Positions 18,938 through 27,032 of a DNA stretch of 64,000 bases are shown here, one piece after another. The stretch's first letter is position 1, and the number at the start of each line of letters is the position of its first letter. This DNA comes from Streptomyces aureoverticillatus. Lineage in GTDB: Bacteria; Actinomycetota; Actinomycetes; Streptomycetales; Streptomycetaceae. The DNA lies in the NCBI RefSeq assembly GCF_014649395.1, contig NZ_BMSY01000001.1, positions 992,001-1,056,000 of the forward strand, written 5' to 3'. Made by a program: the position numbers and the translations under genes. Under the pieces are notes generated by a model. The model had not been told where the DNA came from. It saw nothing but the letters and a program-made list of their open reading frames with translations, and did not search any database.

Positions 18938-19002
18938 AAAGGAATCCTGCGGCAGCATCTACAGGTGCGGAAGAAGGCACTTTGAAGTCACCGAGGCACT
19001 GC

Positions 19003-19037
19003 GAGGGCACCGTGGAGACGGAGGGCACCGTGGAGAC
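19003..19037 (+). repeat. 18-bp tandem duplication carrying ribosome site and GTG
   Basis: GAGGGCACCGTGGAGACG at 19003-19020 is repeated at 19021-19037 (last base differs). Each copy contains GAGGG, a 4-nt spacer and a GTG in the HxlR reading frame, so the translation initiation signal itself is duplicated. Confidence 0.85.
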
Positions 19038-19443
19038 CGCCGACCCTTACGGGGACACCGATCCGTTCCAGTGGGACACCCGGGAGGACTGCCAGGTGCG
19101 GCAGATCCTGGACCGGGTGGCCGACAAGTGGTCCCTGCTGGTGATCGCGCTCCTGGACCGCCGCTGTCTGCGCTTCACCGAGCTGCGGCGCGAGATCGAC
19201 GGCATCAGCCAGCGCATGCTGACGGTCACGCTGCGCCAGCTGGAACGGGACGGCCTGGTGAAGCGAACCGTGCACCCGGTGGTGCCGCCGCGCGTGGAGT
19301 ACGAACTCACGCCGCTCGGCGGCACGTTGCACCACACCATCCGGACCCTGGTGACCTGGACGGAGGAGCACCAGAACGAGATCGCGGCGGCGCGGTCGGC
19401 GTACGACGCGCGGGTGGCGGCGGAAGCGGCGGCGGACGCATGA
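19012..19443 (+). CDS. HxlR-family transcriptional regulator
   Basis: About 143 residues, with the HxlR fold: CQVRQILDRVADKWSLLVIA, RFTELRREIDGISQRMLTVT, LRQLERDGLVKRTVHPVVPP. Cys in REDCQVR occupies the position conserved in many HxlR proteins. Three in-frame starts are possible: TTG 18982, GTG 19012 and GTG 19030; the last two each carry GAGGG plus a 4-nt spacer because of an 18-bp tandem duplication. GTG 19012 is chosen, and 19030 is equally good. It likely represses the divergent MFS exporter. Confidence 0.9.
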   Translation: METEGTVETADPYGDTDPFQWDTREDCQVRQILDRVADKWSLLVIALLDRRCLRFTELRREIDGISQRMLTVTLRQLERDGLVKRTVHPVVPPRVEYELTPLGGTLHHTIRTLVTWTEEHQNEIAAARSAYDARVAAEAAADA

Positions 19444-19450
19444 TCAAGGC

Positions 19451-19900
19451 ATGACCCTGCACTGGAAACTCGTGATCGACGCCCAGGACCCGCACGCCCA
19501 GGCCGCCTTCTGGGGCGAGGCCCTGGGGTACGAGGTCGAGGACAACAGCGCCCTGATCGAGGGGCTGCTCGGCGCCGGCGCCGTCCCGGAGGCGATGACC
19601 GTCGAGTTCCGCGGGCGCCGCGCCTGGCGCGACCTCATCGCCGTCCGGCACCCGGACGATCCGTACGACGAGGAGAGCGGCACGGGGCTCGGCCGGCGGC
19701 TGCTCTTCCAGCGGGTGCCGGAGGCGAAGTCCGGCAAGAACCGGCTGCACGTGGACGTGCACTCCGCGCCCGGCACCCGCCAGGAGGAACTGGCCCGCCT
19801 GGAGGCGCTGGGCGCGGGTGTGCTGCGGCACGTGAAGGAACCCGGGGGCGAGTGGGTGGTGATGGCGGACCCGGAGGGGAACGAGTTCTGCCTCCACTAG
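19451..19900 (+). CDS. VOC-superfamily (glyoxalase-like) protein
   Basis: 149-residue protein with the paired beta-alpha-beta-beta-beta arrangement of the glyoxalase_6 type. It starts MTLHWKLVIDAQDPHAQAAF and ends GGEWVVMADPEGNEFCLH, both typical of this group. Metal-ligand-type residues can be seen (His in LHWKL, His in RLHVDVH, Glu near the C-terminus), but no substrate can be assigned. It begins 7 bp after the HxlR gene and may be cotranscribed with it. Confidence 0.85.
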   Translation: MTLHWKLVIDAQDPHAQAAFWGEALGYEVEDNSALIEGLLGAGAVPEAMTVEFRGRRAWRDLIAVRHPDDPYDEESGTGLGRRLLFQRVPEAKSGKNRLHVDVHSAPGTRQEELARLEALGAGVLRHVKEPGGEWVVMADPEGNEFCLH

Positions 19901-19934
19901 GGGCGGGGCCGCCACCAAGGGCGCAGGCCCCCTA
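19898..19934. terminator. Bulged hairpin between convergent VOC and cupin genes
   Basis: GGGGCC (19905-19910) pairs with GGCCCC (19926-19931), and TAGG (19898-19901) with CCTA (19931-19934, sharing one base). It sits exactly between the two convergent stops, so a bidirectional terminator is the natural reading. Confidence 0.45.
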
Positions 19935-20348
19935 GGGGCGCAACGCGTGACCCGTCGTCGCGTCCACATGGTCCGGCACGGCCTCGTGACTGTCCCCGAC
20001 GGTGAGCGTGCCGGTGGGCTCGAACAGCAGGATCGAGGCGCCGGTGCGGGCGATCGGCTTGTGCTCGGTGCCCCGGGGCACCGTGAAGACGGCTCCCTTG
20101 GTGAGCGTGACCGTGCGCTCCCCGGCGGGCCCCCGCAGGGCGATGTCCAGCTCGCCGTCGAGGACGAGGAAGAACTCGTCGGTGTCGTCGTGGACGTGCC
20201 AGATGTACTCGCCCTCGACCTTGGTGACGCGTACGTCGTAGTCGTTGACGTGGGTGACGATGCGGGGGCTCCACAGGGCGTCGAAGGAGGCCAGGGCGTC
20301 GTGCAGGGCGATGGGTTCCCGCCGGTGGACGGGGGTTTCGTTGGTCAT
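19932..20348 (-). CDS. Cupin-domain protein
   Basis: 138-residue single-domain cupin. The first cupin motif is HVHDDTDEFFLVLDGELDIA, with two His and one Glu as metal ligands. The second motif is VPRGTEHKPIARTGASILLF. Function is unknown; members of this type are small metal-dependent isomerases, dioxygenases or binding proteins. It is divergent from the GlxA-type regulator at 20400, with only 51 bp between the starts, so co-regulation is likely. Confidence 0.88.
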   Translation of the reverse strand: MTNETPVHRREPIALHDALASFDALWSPRIVTHVNDYDVRVTKVEGEYIWHVHDDTDEFFLVLDGELDIALRGPAGERTVTLTKGAVFTVPRGTEHKPIARTGASILLFEPTGTLTVGDSHEAVPDHVDATTGHALRP

Positions 20349-20399
20349 GGACTCATCGTGGGACTCGCCCGCGCCCTGTACGAGTGCTAGAAATCGCAC

Positions 20400-21413
20400 A
20401 TGGCGCATGAAAACTCTCAAGGAAGCTCTCAAGGAAGCTCTCAAGGCTCCGCACGGCGCGGCAGCCGCCCGCACCGCGTCGTCGTCATCGTCGACGAGAA
20501 CTCCAACCCCTTCGAGCTCGGCTGCGTCACCGAGATCTTCGGCCTCCGCAGGCCCGAACTGGGCCGGGACCTCTACGAGTTCACGCTCTGCTCGCCCGAG
20601 CCGCGCACCCTGATGCGGGACGGGTTCTTCACGCTCTCCGGGGTCGCCGCGCTCGACGCCGCCGACGCGGCGGACACCCTGATCGTGCCGAACCGCCCCG
20701 ACACGGAGGTGCCGCGCCGCCCGGCCGTCCTGGACGCCGTCCGCCGGGCCCGGGCGCGCGGCGCCCGGCTCGTCGGCTTCTGCAGCGGGGCGTTCACGCT
20801 CGCCGAGGCCGGGGTGCTCGACGGGCGCCGGGCCACCGCGCACTGGCAGTGGGCCGACGACTTCCGGCGGCGCTTCCCCGCCGTACGCCTCGAACCGGAC
20901 GTCCTCTTCGTCGACGACGGCGACATCCTCACCGCCGCGGGCAGCGCCGCCGCGCTCGACCTCGGGCTGCACATCGTGCGCCGCGACTTCGGCGCGGAGG
21001 TCGCCAACTCCGTGTCGCGGCGCCTGGTCTTCGCCGCCCACCGGGACGGCGGACAGCGGCAGTTCGTGGAGCGGCCCGTGCCCGACGTACCCGACGAGTC
21101 GCTCGCGCCGCTGCTCGCCTGGGCCCAGGAGCGGCTCGGCGAACCGCTCACCGTGGCCGGGCTCGCCGCGCGTGCCGCCGTCAGCCCGGCCACGCTGCAC
21201 CGCCGCTTCCGCGCCCAGCTCGGCACGACGCCGCTGGCGTGGCTGAACGGGGAGCGCACCGCGTACGCCTGCCGCCTCATCGAGCGCGGCGAGGAGCGGC
21301 TCGACGTGGTCGCCCACCGCAGCGGCCTCGGCACGGCGGCGAACCTGCGGGCCCGGCTGCGCCGCGAGACGGGCCTGACCCCGTCGGCCTACCGCCGCCG
21401 CTTCGGCCCCTGA
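20400..21413 (+). CDS. GlxA-type AraC regulator with DJ-1/PfpI domain
   Basis: 337 residues. A DJ-1/PfpI-like domain (about 25-190) has the nucleophile-elbow region GFCSGAFTLAEAGVLDGRRA followed by the conserved TAHW. A C-terminal AraC DNA-binding domain (about 225-330) has LTVAGLAARAAVSPATLHRR and ends GLTPSAYRRRFG. The extreme N-terminus is a short SQGS repeat encoded by a 12-nt tandem repeat. It probably regulates the divergent cupin gene. Confidence 0.92.
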   Translation: MAHENSQGSSQGSSQGSARRGSRPHRVVVIVDENSNPFELGCVTEIFGLRRPELGRDLYEFTLCSPEPRTLMRDGFFTLSGVAALDAADAADTLIVPNRPDTEVPRRPAVLDAVRRARARGARLVGFCSGAFTLAEAGVLDGRRATAHWQWADDFRRRFPAVRLEPDVLFVDDGDILTAAGSAAALDLGLHIVRRDFGAEVANSVSRRLVFAAHRDGGQRQFVERPVPDVPDESLAPLLAWAQERLGEPLTVAGLAARAAVSPATLHRRFRAQLGTTPLAWLNGERTAYACRLIERGEERLDVVAHRSGLGTAANLRARLRRETGLTPSAYRRRFGP

Positions 21414-21422
21414 CGTCCGCCC

Positions 21423-21510
21423 GCGGGACGCACGCCCGGCCACCGCGGGGCGCACACCCGGCCATCGCCGGGCGCACACCCGGCCACAGCGCGACGCCAC
21501 GCCCGGCCAC
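21423..21510. repeat. 22-bp imperfect tandem repeat, four units
   Basis: Units at 21423-21444, 21445-21466, 21467-21488 and 21489-21510, each with the core CGCACACCCGGCCA or a close variant. They lie between the GlxA-type regulator and the membrane-protein gene, ending about 30 bp before a candidate -10 box. Confidence 0.85.
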
Positions 21511-21542
21511 ATAGGTACTGCCGGACCCGACTCCCCGTTTCT

Positions 21543-21548
21543 TACCGT
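21543..21548 (+). promoter_or_regulatory. -10 box of a probable leaderless transcript
   Basis: TACCGT, matching TANNNT, ends 6 nt before GTG 21555. No ribosome site precedes that GTG. Same arrangement as at 16532 and 32362. Confidence 0.4.
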
Positions 21549-21554
21549 GGTCAC

Positions 21555-23030
21555 GTGGCCGTCGCCGAGAAGTGGAAACCGCAGAGCAGCCGACCCGAGC
21601 ATCGCGACCGCGAACGGTCGGCCCACCGGCTGCTCGTCGCCGCCTGCGCCCTCTTCGCACTCGCCTCGCTGGCCCTGGTCCCGCTGGACCTGCGGCTCGG
21701 CTGGGACGAGCTCGTCTACGCCAGCCGCTTCGGCCCCTACGCCCCCGACCAGGCCCCCGGCGTGCCGTTCAGCGCGCCCCGCACCCGCGGCGTGCCCGTG
21801 CTGCTCGCGCCCGTCGCCTCCTGGAGCGACTCGGTCGTGCTGCTCCGGATCTGGCTGACGGCGCTCTCGACCGCCGCCCTCTTCCTGGGGTTCCGGCCCT
21901 GGCTGCGGGCCGTGCCCCGGCTCCCGGAGGTCGCGGGGGTCGCCGCGGCGCTGTACGGCAGCCTCTGGTTCGCGCTGTTCTACGCCAACGCGGCGATGCC
22001 CAACCACTACACCGCGATGGGCGCGGTGGGCGCCGTCGGCCTCTTCCTGCACCGGCGCCCCGAGCCGCGTACGTACGCGGGAATCGCCGCGGGACTCCTG
22101 CTCGCCACCCTGATGCGGCCCAACGACGGCGCCGCCGTGGCGGCCCCGCTGCTGGCCGCCGCCGCGCTGGTGCCGCTGTGGCGCTCGCGCGGGCGGGCGC
22201 TCGCCGTGCTCGGCGGGCTGGGGGCGGGCCTGCTGCCGTGGGTGATCGAGGCGTACGTTCGCTTCGGTGGCGTACGCGAACGGCTCGGCGACGCGAGCGA
22301 AGTGCAGGGCGGGCTGCGGTTCACGGACTCCGCGCTGCATCAGCTCACCGCGATCGACGGGCCCCTGCTGTGCCGTCCGTGCGCCGGTGACGGTGTGCGG
22401 CCGCCCGCGCTGGGCTGGTGGGTGCTGCTCGCGGTGTTCGTGCCGGTCGGGCTGTGGTCGGTGCGGCGGGCCCGGCGGACGGCGGCGGGGGGCTGGCTGG
22501 CCCTGGCCGTGGGGGTGTGCGCGGCGCTGCCGTACGTCGTCGTGGTGCCGTACACCGCGCCGCGGTTCCTGCTGCCCACGCACGCGCTGCTGGCGGTGCC
22601 GGCGGGGCTGGGGGTGCTGGCCGCGGTGCGGTGGGCCCGGGGGGCGCGGGTGCCGGTGCTCGCCGGGGGCGCGCTCGTGGCGTTGCTGGTGGGGCATCTC
22701 GCCGCGCAGTTGACGCTCGTGTCCTCCAACTCCCGGATCCAGTCGGCCGCGAGGGAGGACTGGGAGCGGGTGGCGCGGGTGGTGCACCGGGAGGGGGTGC
22801 GGGCGCCCTGCCTGCTGGACGGCAATACGTCGGTGATTCCGCTGGCGTACGTGGCGGGGTGTGAGCCCGCGCCGCGGGCCCGCGAACGGCGGGAGGACGA
22901 CGAGCGGCGGCCGTCCGTCCTGGTGCTGCGGCGGCACGCCGTGCCCGGGTGGGCTCGGGACTGGCACGCGGTGCGGGTGCCGGACACCTACTCGCCGGGC
23001 TGGCGGGTGCTCGTGCCGCCGACTCCGTGA
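21555..23030 (+). CDS. Multi-spanning membrane protein, possible GT-C-type glycosyltransferase
   Basis: 491-residue protein with roughly nine to ten hydrophobic helices. The first helix (LLVAACALFALASLALVPLD) is followed by an outer loop with GWDELVYASRFGPYAPDQAP containing an Asp-Glu pair, as seen in the first periplasmic loop of GT-C enzymes (PMT/ArnT). The C-terminal 90 residues are soluble. I do not recognise a specific family, so transferase function is only suggested by the topology. It would work in the cytoplasmic membrane. No operon partner is evident. Confidence 0.75.
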   Translation: MAVAEKWKPQSSRPEHRDRERSAHRLLVAACALFALASLALVPLDLRLGWDELVYASRFGPYAPDQAPGVPFSAPRTRGVPVLLAPVASWSDSVVLLRIWLTALSTAALFLGFRPWLRAVPRLPEVAGVAAALYGSLWFALFYANAAMPNHYTAMGAVGAVGLFLHRRPEPRTYAGIAAGLLLATLMRPNDGAAVAAPLLAAAALVPLWRSRGRALAVLGGLGAGLLPWVIEAYVRFGGVRERLGDASEVQGGLRFTDSALHQLTAIDGPLLCRPCAGDGVRPPALGWWVLLAVFVPVGLWSVRRARRTAAGGWLALAVGVCAALPYVVVVPYTAPRFLLPTHALLAVPAGLGVLAAVRWARGARVPVLAGGALVALLVGHLAAQLTLVSSNSRIQSAAREDWERVARVVHREGVRAPCLLDGNTSVIPLAYVAGCEPAPRARERREDDERRPSVLVLRRHAVPGWARDWHAVRVPDTYSPGWRVLVPPTP

Positions 23031-23098
23031 GCTCCCGGACCCGCGCACAGCGCCCGGCGACTCCCCGTTATGCGGAACAAGCCGTCCGGATCCCGCTC

Positions 23099-24161
<1,063 letters not shown>

Positions 24162-24235
24162 GGCCGCGACCGATCGAGGGCCGCCACCCCTGAGGCCGTG
24201 ACGGCCCTCAACCCCTGAGGCCGCCCCGGCACCCC

Positions 24236-24298
24236 TGGACGCGAATGCTTGCGTGTGCATATAGTGCGCACGCAAGCATTCCTCGTACGCAAGCGTAC
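24236..24298 (+). promoter_or_regulatory. Promoter with overlapping 12-bp-arm operator upstream of the flavodoxin-fold gene
   Basis: A perfect inverted repeat GAATGCTTGCGT (24243-24254) / ACGCAAGCATTC (24270-24281) surrounds a -10 hexamer TATAGT (24260-24265), with a -35-like TGGACG (24236-24241) 18 nt upstream. A further copy of the half-site in the palindrome GTACGCAAGCGTAC follows at 24285-24298. This is a textbook repressor-operator layout; the repressor is not encoded next to it. Confidence 0.65.
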
Positions 24299-24316
24299 GC
24301 ACTCAGGGGGCATTCC

Positions 24317-24931
24317 ATGACTCGCTCGTTCCTCTTCGTCCACGGCAGCGCCCGCCCGCGGGGCAACACCGAGATCCTGGCCCGCAAGGCGGCCGAGCAA
24401 CTGCCGCCGGACGTCGAGCAGCGCTGGATCGACCTCGCCGACCACCCGCTCCCGGACTTCGAGGACCTGCGCCACGACGACACCCGCCCGCGCGCCCGGC
24501 CCCGCCCGGAGGGCGACACCGAGGCACTGCTTCTGGACGCCACCCTCGCCGCCACGGACATCGTCATCGCGTCGCCGCTGTACTGGTACTCGGTGTCGGC
24601 CACCGTCAAGCGCTACCTGGACTACTGGGACGCCTGGCTGGAGGTCCCCGGGCTCGACTTCAAGGACACCCTGGCGGGCCGGACCCTGTGGGGCGTCACG
24701 GCGCTCGCCGACCGCAACGAGGCGGCGGCGGACCCGCTGGTCGGCACGCTGCGCAACACGGCCGCGTTCTTCCCGATGCGCTTCGGCGGCGTGCTGCTCG
24801 GCAACGGCACCCGGCCGGGGCACGTCCTGAACGACACCGAGGCCCTGGCCCGCGCCAAGACGTTCTTCGCCCAGGAGGACATCCCGCTGGCCCGCTTCCC
24901 GTTCGGCGACTCCTCGTACGAGGAGGAGTAG
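24317..24931 (+). CDS. NAD(P)H-dependent oxidoreductase, flavodoxin fold
   Basis: 204 residues. FMN phosphate-binding region at the N-terminus (FLFVHGSARPRGNTEILARK), then the flavin loop SPLYWYSVSATVKRYLDYWD, as in NADPH-dependent FMN reductases and quinone/drug reductases of the WrbA/KefF-like group. ATG 24317 follows a G-rich stretch. An in-frame ATG at 24245 is rejected because it lies inside the operator palindrome. The palindrome suggests tight, inducible control. The C-terminus ends EEE followed by TAG, and a near copy of the last 15 nt with its own TAG follows directly. Confidence 0.88.
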   Translation: MTRSFLFVHGSARPRGNTEILARKAAEQLPPDVEQRWIDLADHPLPDFEDLRHDDTRPRARPRPEGDTEALLLDATLAATDIVIASPLYWYSVSATVKRYLDYWDAWLEVPGLDFKDTLAGRTLWGVTALADRNEAAADPLVGTLRNTAAFFPMRFGGVLLGNGTRPGHVLNDTEALARAKTFFAQEDIPLARFPFGDSSYEEE

Positions 24932-24953
24932 GACCGTACGAGGAGGAATAGGC

Positions 24954-25925
24954 CTACGAGGCGATGTCCTTCGCCCCGAACCGCGCCCACGCCGCCGACC
25001 CGAACACCCCGGCGTACAGCGCCTGCAGGCCGAGGTTCTTGACCAGGTCGTCCCAGTAGACGGGGTCACGCATCAGGTCGGCGAAGGACAGCCAGTAGTG
25101 CGAGAACAGATACGGGTGGACCGCGTGCAGCTGGGGGATCTGGTCGACGATCTGGACGGTGATGAGCAGCCCGACGGTCGTCGCCATCGCGGCGATGCCG
25201 CTGCTCGTCAGCGTCGAGACGAACAGGCCGAGCGCGGCCACGCCGATCAGTGAGGCGGCGACGACCAGCGCGATCAGCAGGGCGCGCAGCAGCCCGTCCC
25301 CGAAGCCGATCCGCGTCCCGGAGATCGTCGTGACCTCGCCGAGCGGGAACAGCAACGCCCCCACGGCCAGCGCGGACGCCGCCACCACCAGCGTCGCGAC
25401 GAGGCAGAACGTCAGCGCGGTGACGTACTTGGCGAGCAGCAGCCGGGTCCGGCCCGCGGGCGCCACCAGCAGATAGCGCAGCGTCCCCGCGCTGGCCTCG
25501 CCCGCTATCGAGTCACCCGCGACGACCCCGATCGCCATCGGCAGGAAGAACGGGAGCGTCGCGGCCAGCGCCGTGAAGACGAGGAACAGACCGTTGTTGG
25601 TGACCTGCGCGATGAACGCGGGCCCGCCGCCCCCGTCCGGTCCCCCGCCGCCGATCGACCCGCCGTCGCTCGTCTCGATCTTGACGGCGATGCCCACGAG
25701 CACCGGCACGGCGGCGAGCACCGCGAGCAGCGCGAGGGTGCGCCAGCGGCGGAAGGTGACCGACAGCTCGCTGCGGAACAGGCCGAGCGTCCAGGCGAGC
25801 CGCACCGCCCGCGGCGCGCCCGCCTGCCCGCCGTCCTTCCCGGCGGCGTCCACCGCCGCGCCCGGGTCCGTCTGGCCCGTCTGGCCCGTCTGGCCCGTCT
25901 GGACGGTCGCCTCAGCCCGCGACAT
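24954..25925 (-). CDS. ABC-2 type transporter permease
   Basis: 323-residue membrane component with six predicted helices. An N-terminal cytoplasmic segment contains a TGQTGQTGQT tripeptide repeat, and a large outer Gly-rich loop (SDGGSIGGGGPDGGGG) follows helix 1. Family features include AGDSIAGEASAGTLRYLLVA, the coupling-helix region typical of NatB/ABC-2 permeases. Its start overlaps the stop of the ATPase gene by 14 nt, so the two proteins form one exporter. Substrate unknown. Confidence 0.9.
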   Translation of the reverse strand: MSRAEATVQTGQTGQTGQTDPGAAVDAAGKDGGQAGAPRAVRLAWTLGLFRSELSVTFRRWRTLALLAVLAAVPVLVGIAVKIETSDGGSIGGGGPDGGGGPAFIAQVTNNGLFLVFTALAATLPFFLPMAIGVVAGDSIAGEASAGTLRYLLVAPAGRTRLLLAKYVTALTFCLVATLVVAASALAVGALLFPLGEVTTISGTRIGFGDGLLRALLIALVVAASLIGVAALGLFVSTLTSSGIAAMATTVGLLITVQIVDQIPQLHAVHPYLFSHYWLSFADLMRDPVYWDDLVKNLGLQALYAGVFGSAAWARFGAKDIAS

Positions 25926-26874
25926 CGAATCCCTCTCCCGTCAGCGCGACGAACGCGTCCTCCAGGGAGGCCCGTTCGACGCCGAATCCACGGACGCGCA
26001 CGCCCGCTCCGACCAGCGCGGCGTTGACGTCGGCGAGGTCCGTGCCGGGCGGCTCGCCCGTGACCCGGTCCTCGGTGACAACCAGGTCGGCCACGCCGAG
26101 TTCCTTCAGTACGCGGGCCGCGTCGCCGGTGTCCGGTGTGGTCACGGTCAGCCGGCCGCGCGCGCCCGCGGCGAGTTCGGCGACCGGCCCCTGGGTGATC
26201 AGGCGGCCCCGGGTCATCACCGCCGCGTGCGTACAGACCTGCTCGATCTCGTCGAGGAGGTGCGAGGAGAGGAAGACGGTGGTGCCTTCGGACGCCAGCT
26301 CCCGCACCAGGGAACGGATCTCGCGCATGCCCTGCGGGTCGAGTCCGTTCGTCGGCTCGTCGAGTACGAGGAGCGCGCGCGGTTGCAGCAGGGCCGCCGC
26401 CAGGCCGAGTCGCTGCTTCATGCCCAGCGAGTACGCCTTCGCCTTCTTGCCCGCGGCGGCGGTCAGGCCGACCCGGTCGAGGGCCGCCTCGGCGCGGGCC
26501 CGGCGGGTGCGGGGGTCGGCGGTCGGGTCGGCGGAGTCGTACCGCAGGAGGTTCTCGCGGCCCGACAGGAAGCCGTACAGCGCCGGGCCCTCGATGAGCG
26601 CGCCCACCTGGGGCAGGACCCTGCGGCTCTCGTGCGGCATGGGGCGGCCGAGGACCTTGGCGCGGCCGGAAGTCGGCTCGATCAGGCCCATCAGCATGCG
26701 GATCGTCGTGGTCTTGCCGGAGCCGTTGGGGCCGAGGAAGCCGAAGACGCTGCCGCGCGGCACGCTGAGGTCGAGCCCGTCCACGGCGAGATGCCCGCCG
26801 TACCGCTTGGTCAGCCCGAACGTCTCGATCACGCTGCCGCTGCCCGTCGCCCCGCCGCCCTTGGTGCTCGGCAC
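25912..26874 (-). CDS. ABC transporter ATP-binding protein
   Basis: 320 residues. Walker A GPNGSGKTTT, Q-loop in LPQVGALIEGPALYGFLSGR, signature YSLGMKQRLGLAAALL, Walker B LLVLDEPTNGLD and the H-loop STVFLSSH-type segment are all intact. The C-terminal 90 residues form the usual accessory domain of ABC-2 (NatA-like) ATPases. Start GTG 26874 has GGGAGG six nt upstream; an ATG at 26985 is rejected because it lies beyond the large terminator palindrome. Partner of the permease at 24954; the LolA-like gene upstream may belong to the same system. Confidence 0.94.
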   Translation of the reverse strand: MPSTKGGGATGSGSVIETFGLTKRYGGHLAVDGLDLSVPRGSVFGFLGPNGSGKTTTIRMLMGLIEPTSGRAKVLGRPMPHESRRVLPQVGALIEGPALYGFLSGRENLLRYDSADPTADPRTRRARAEAALDRVGLTAAAGKKAKAYSLGMKQRLGLAAALLQPRALLVLDEPTNGLDPQGMREIRSLVRELASEGTTVFLSSHLLDEIEQVCTHAAVMTRGRLITQGPVAELAAGARGRLTVTTPDTGDAARVLKELGVADLVVTEDRVTGEPPGTDLADVNAALVGAGVRVRGFGVERASLEDAFVALTGEGFDVAG

Positions 26875-26905
26875 CGTCTTCCTCCCGTTGCCCGACTGAA
26901 CGATG

Positions 26906-26952
26906 GGGCGGCGGTGGGGAGGTACCGGACCGGTACCTCCCCACCGCCGCCC
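26906..26952 (-). terminator. Perfect 23-bp-arm palindrome between LolA-like gene and ABC operon
   Basis: Arms 26906-26928 and 26930-26952 are perfectly complementary around a single central base, giving one of the strongest hairpins in the window. It lies 80 bp downstream of the LolA-like stop and 30 bp upstream of the ATPase start. It has no U-tract, as usual in Streptomyces. It may terminate or attenuate read-through into the ABC genes. Confidence 0.8.
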
Positions 26953-27032
26953 GCCGTCACGTACCCACGGCTCACACGTAGCCACGACTCACACGTGCGC
27001 GCGGCCGCACCCGCGGTGCGTCGCGCCGACCA

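Noticed and set aside
15549..19028. A very long minus-strand open frame (over 1,100 codons) covering several genes
   Set aside because: Only its 3' part, the NmrA-like gene from 16439, has family motifs and proper codon bias; the rest is antisense or out of frame to the AraC and MFS genes and reflects the scarcity of stops in GC-rich DNA.
24245..24316. Upstream ATG start for the flavodoxin-fold reductase
   Set aside because: The 24 additional codons lie inside the operator palindrome and promoter -10 and do not resemble the family N-terminus; ATG 24317 directly precedes the flavin-binding strand.
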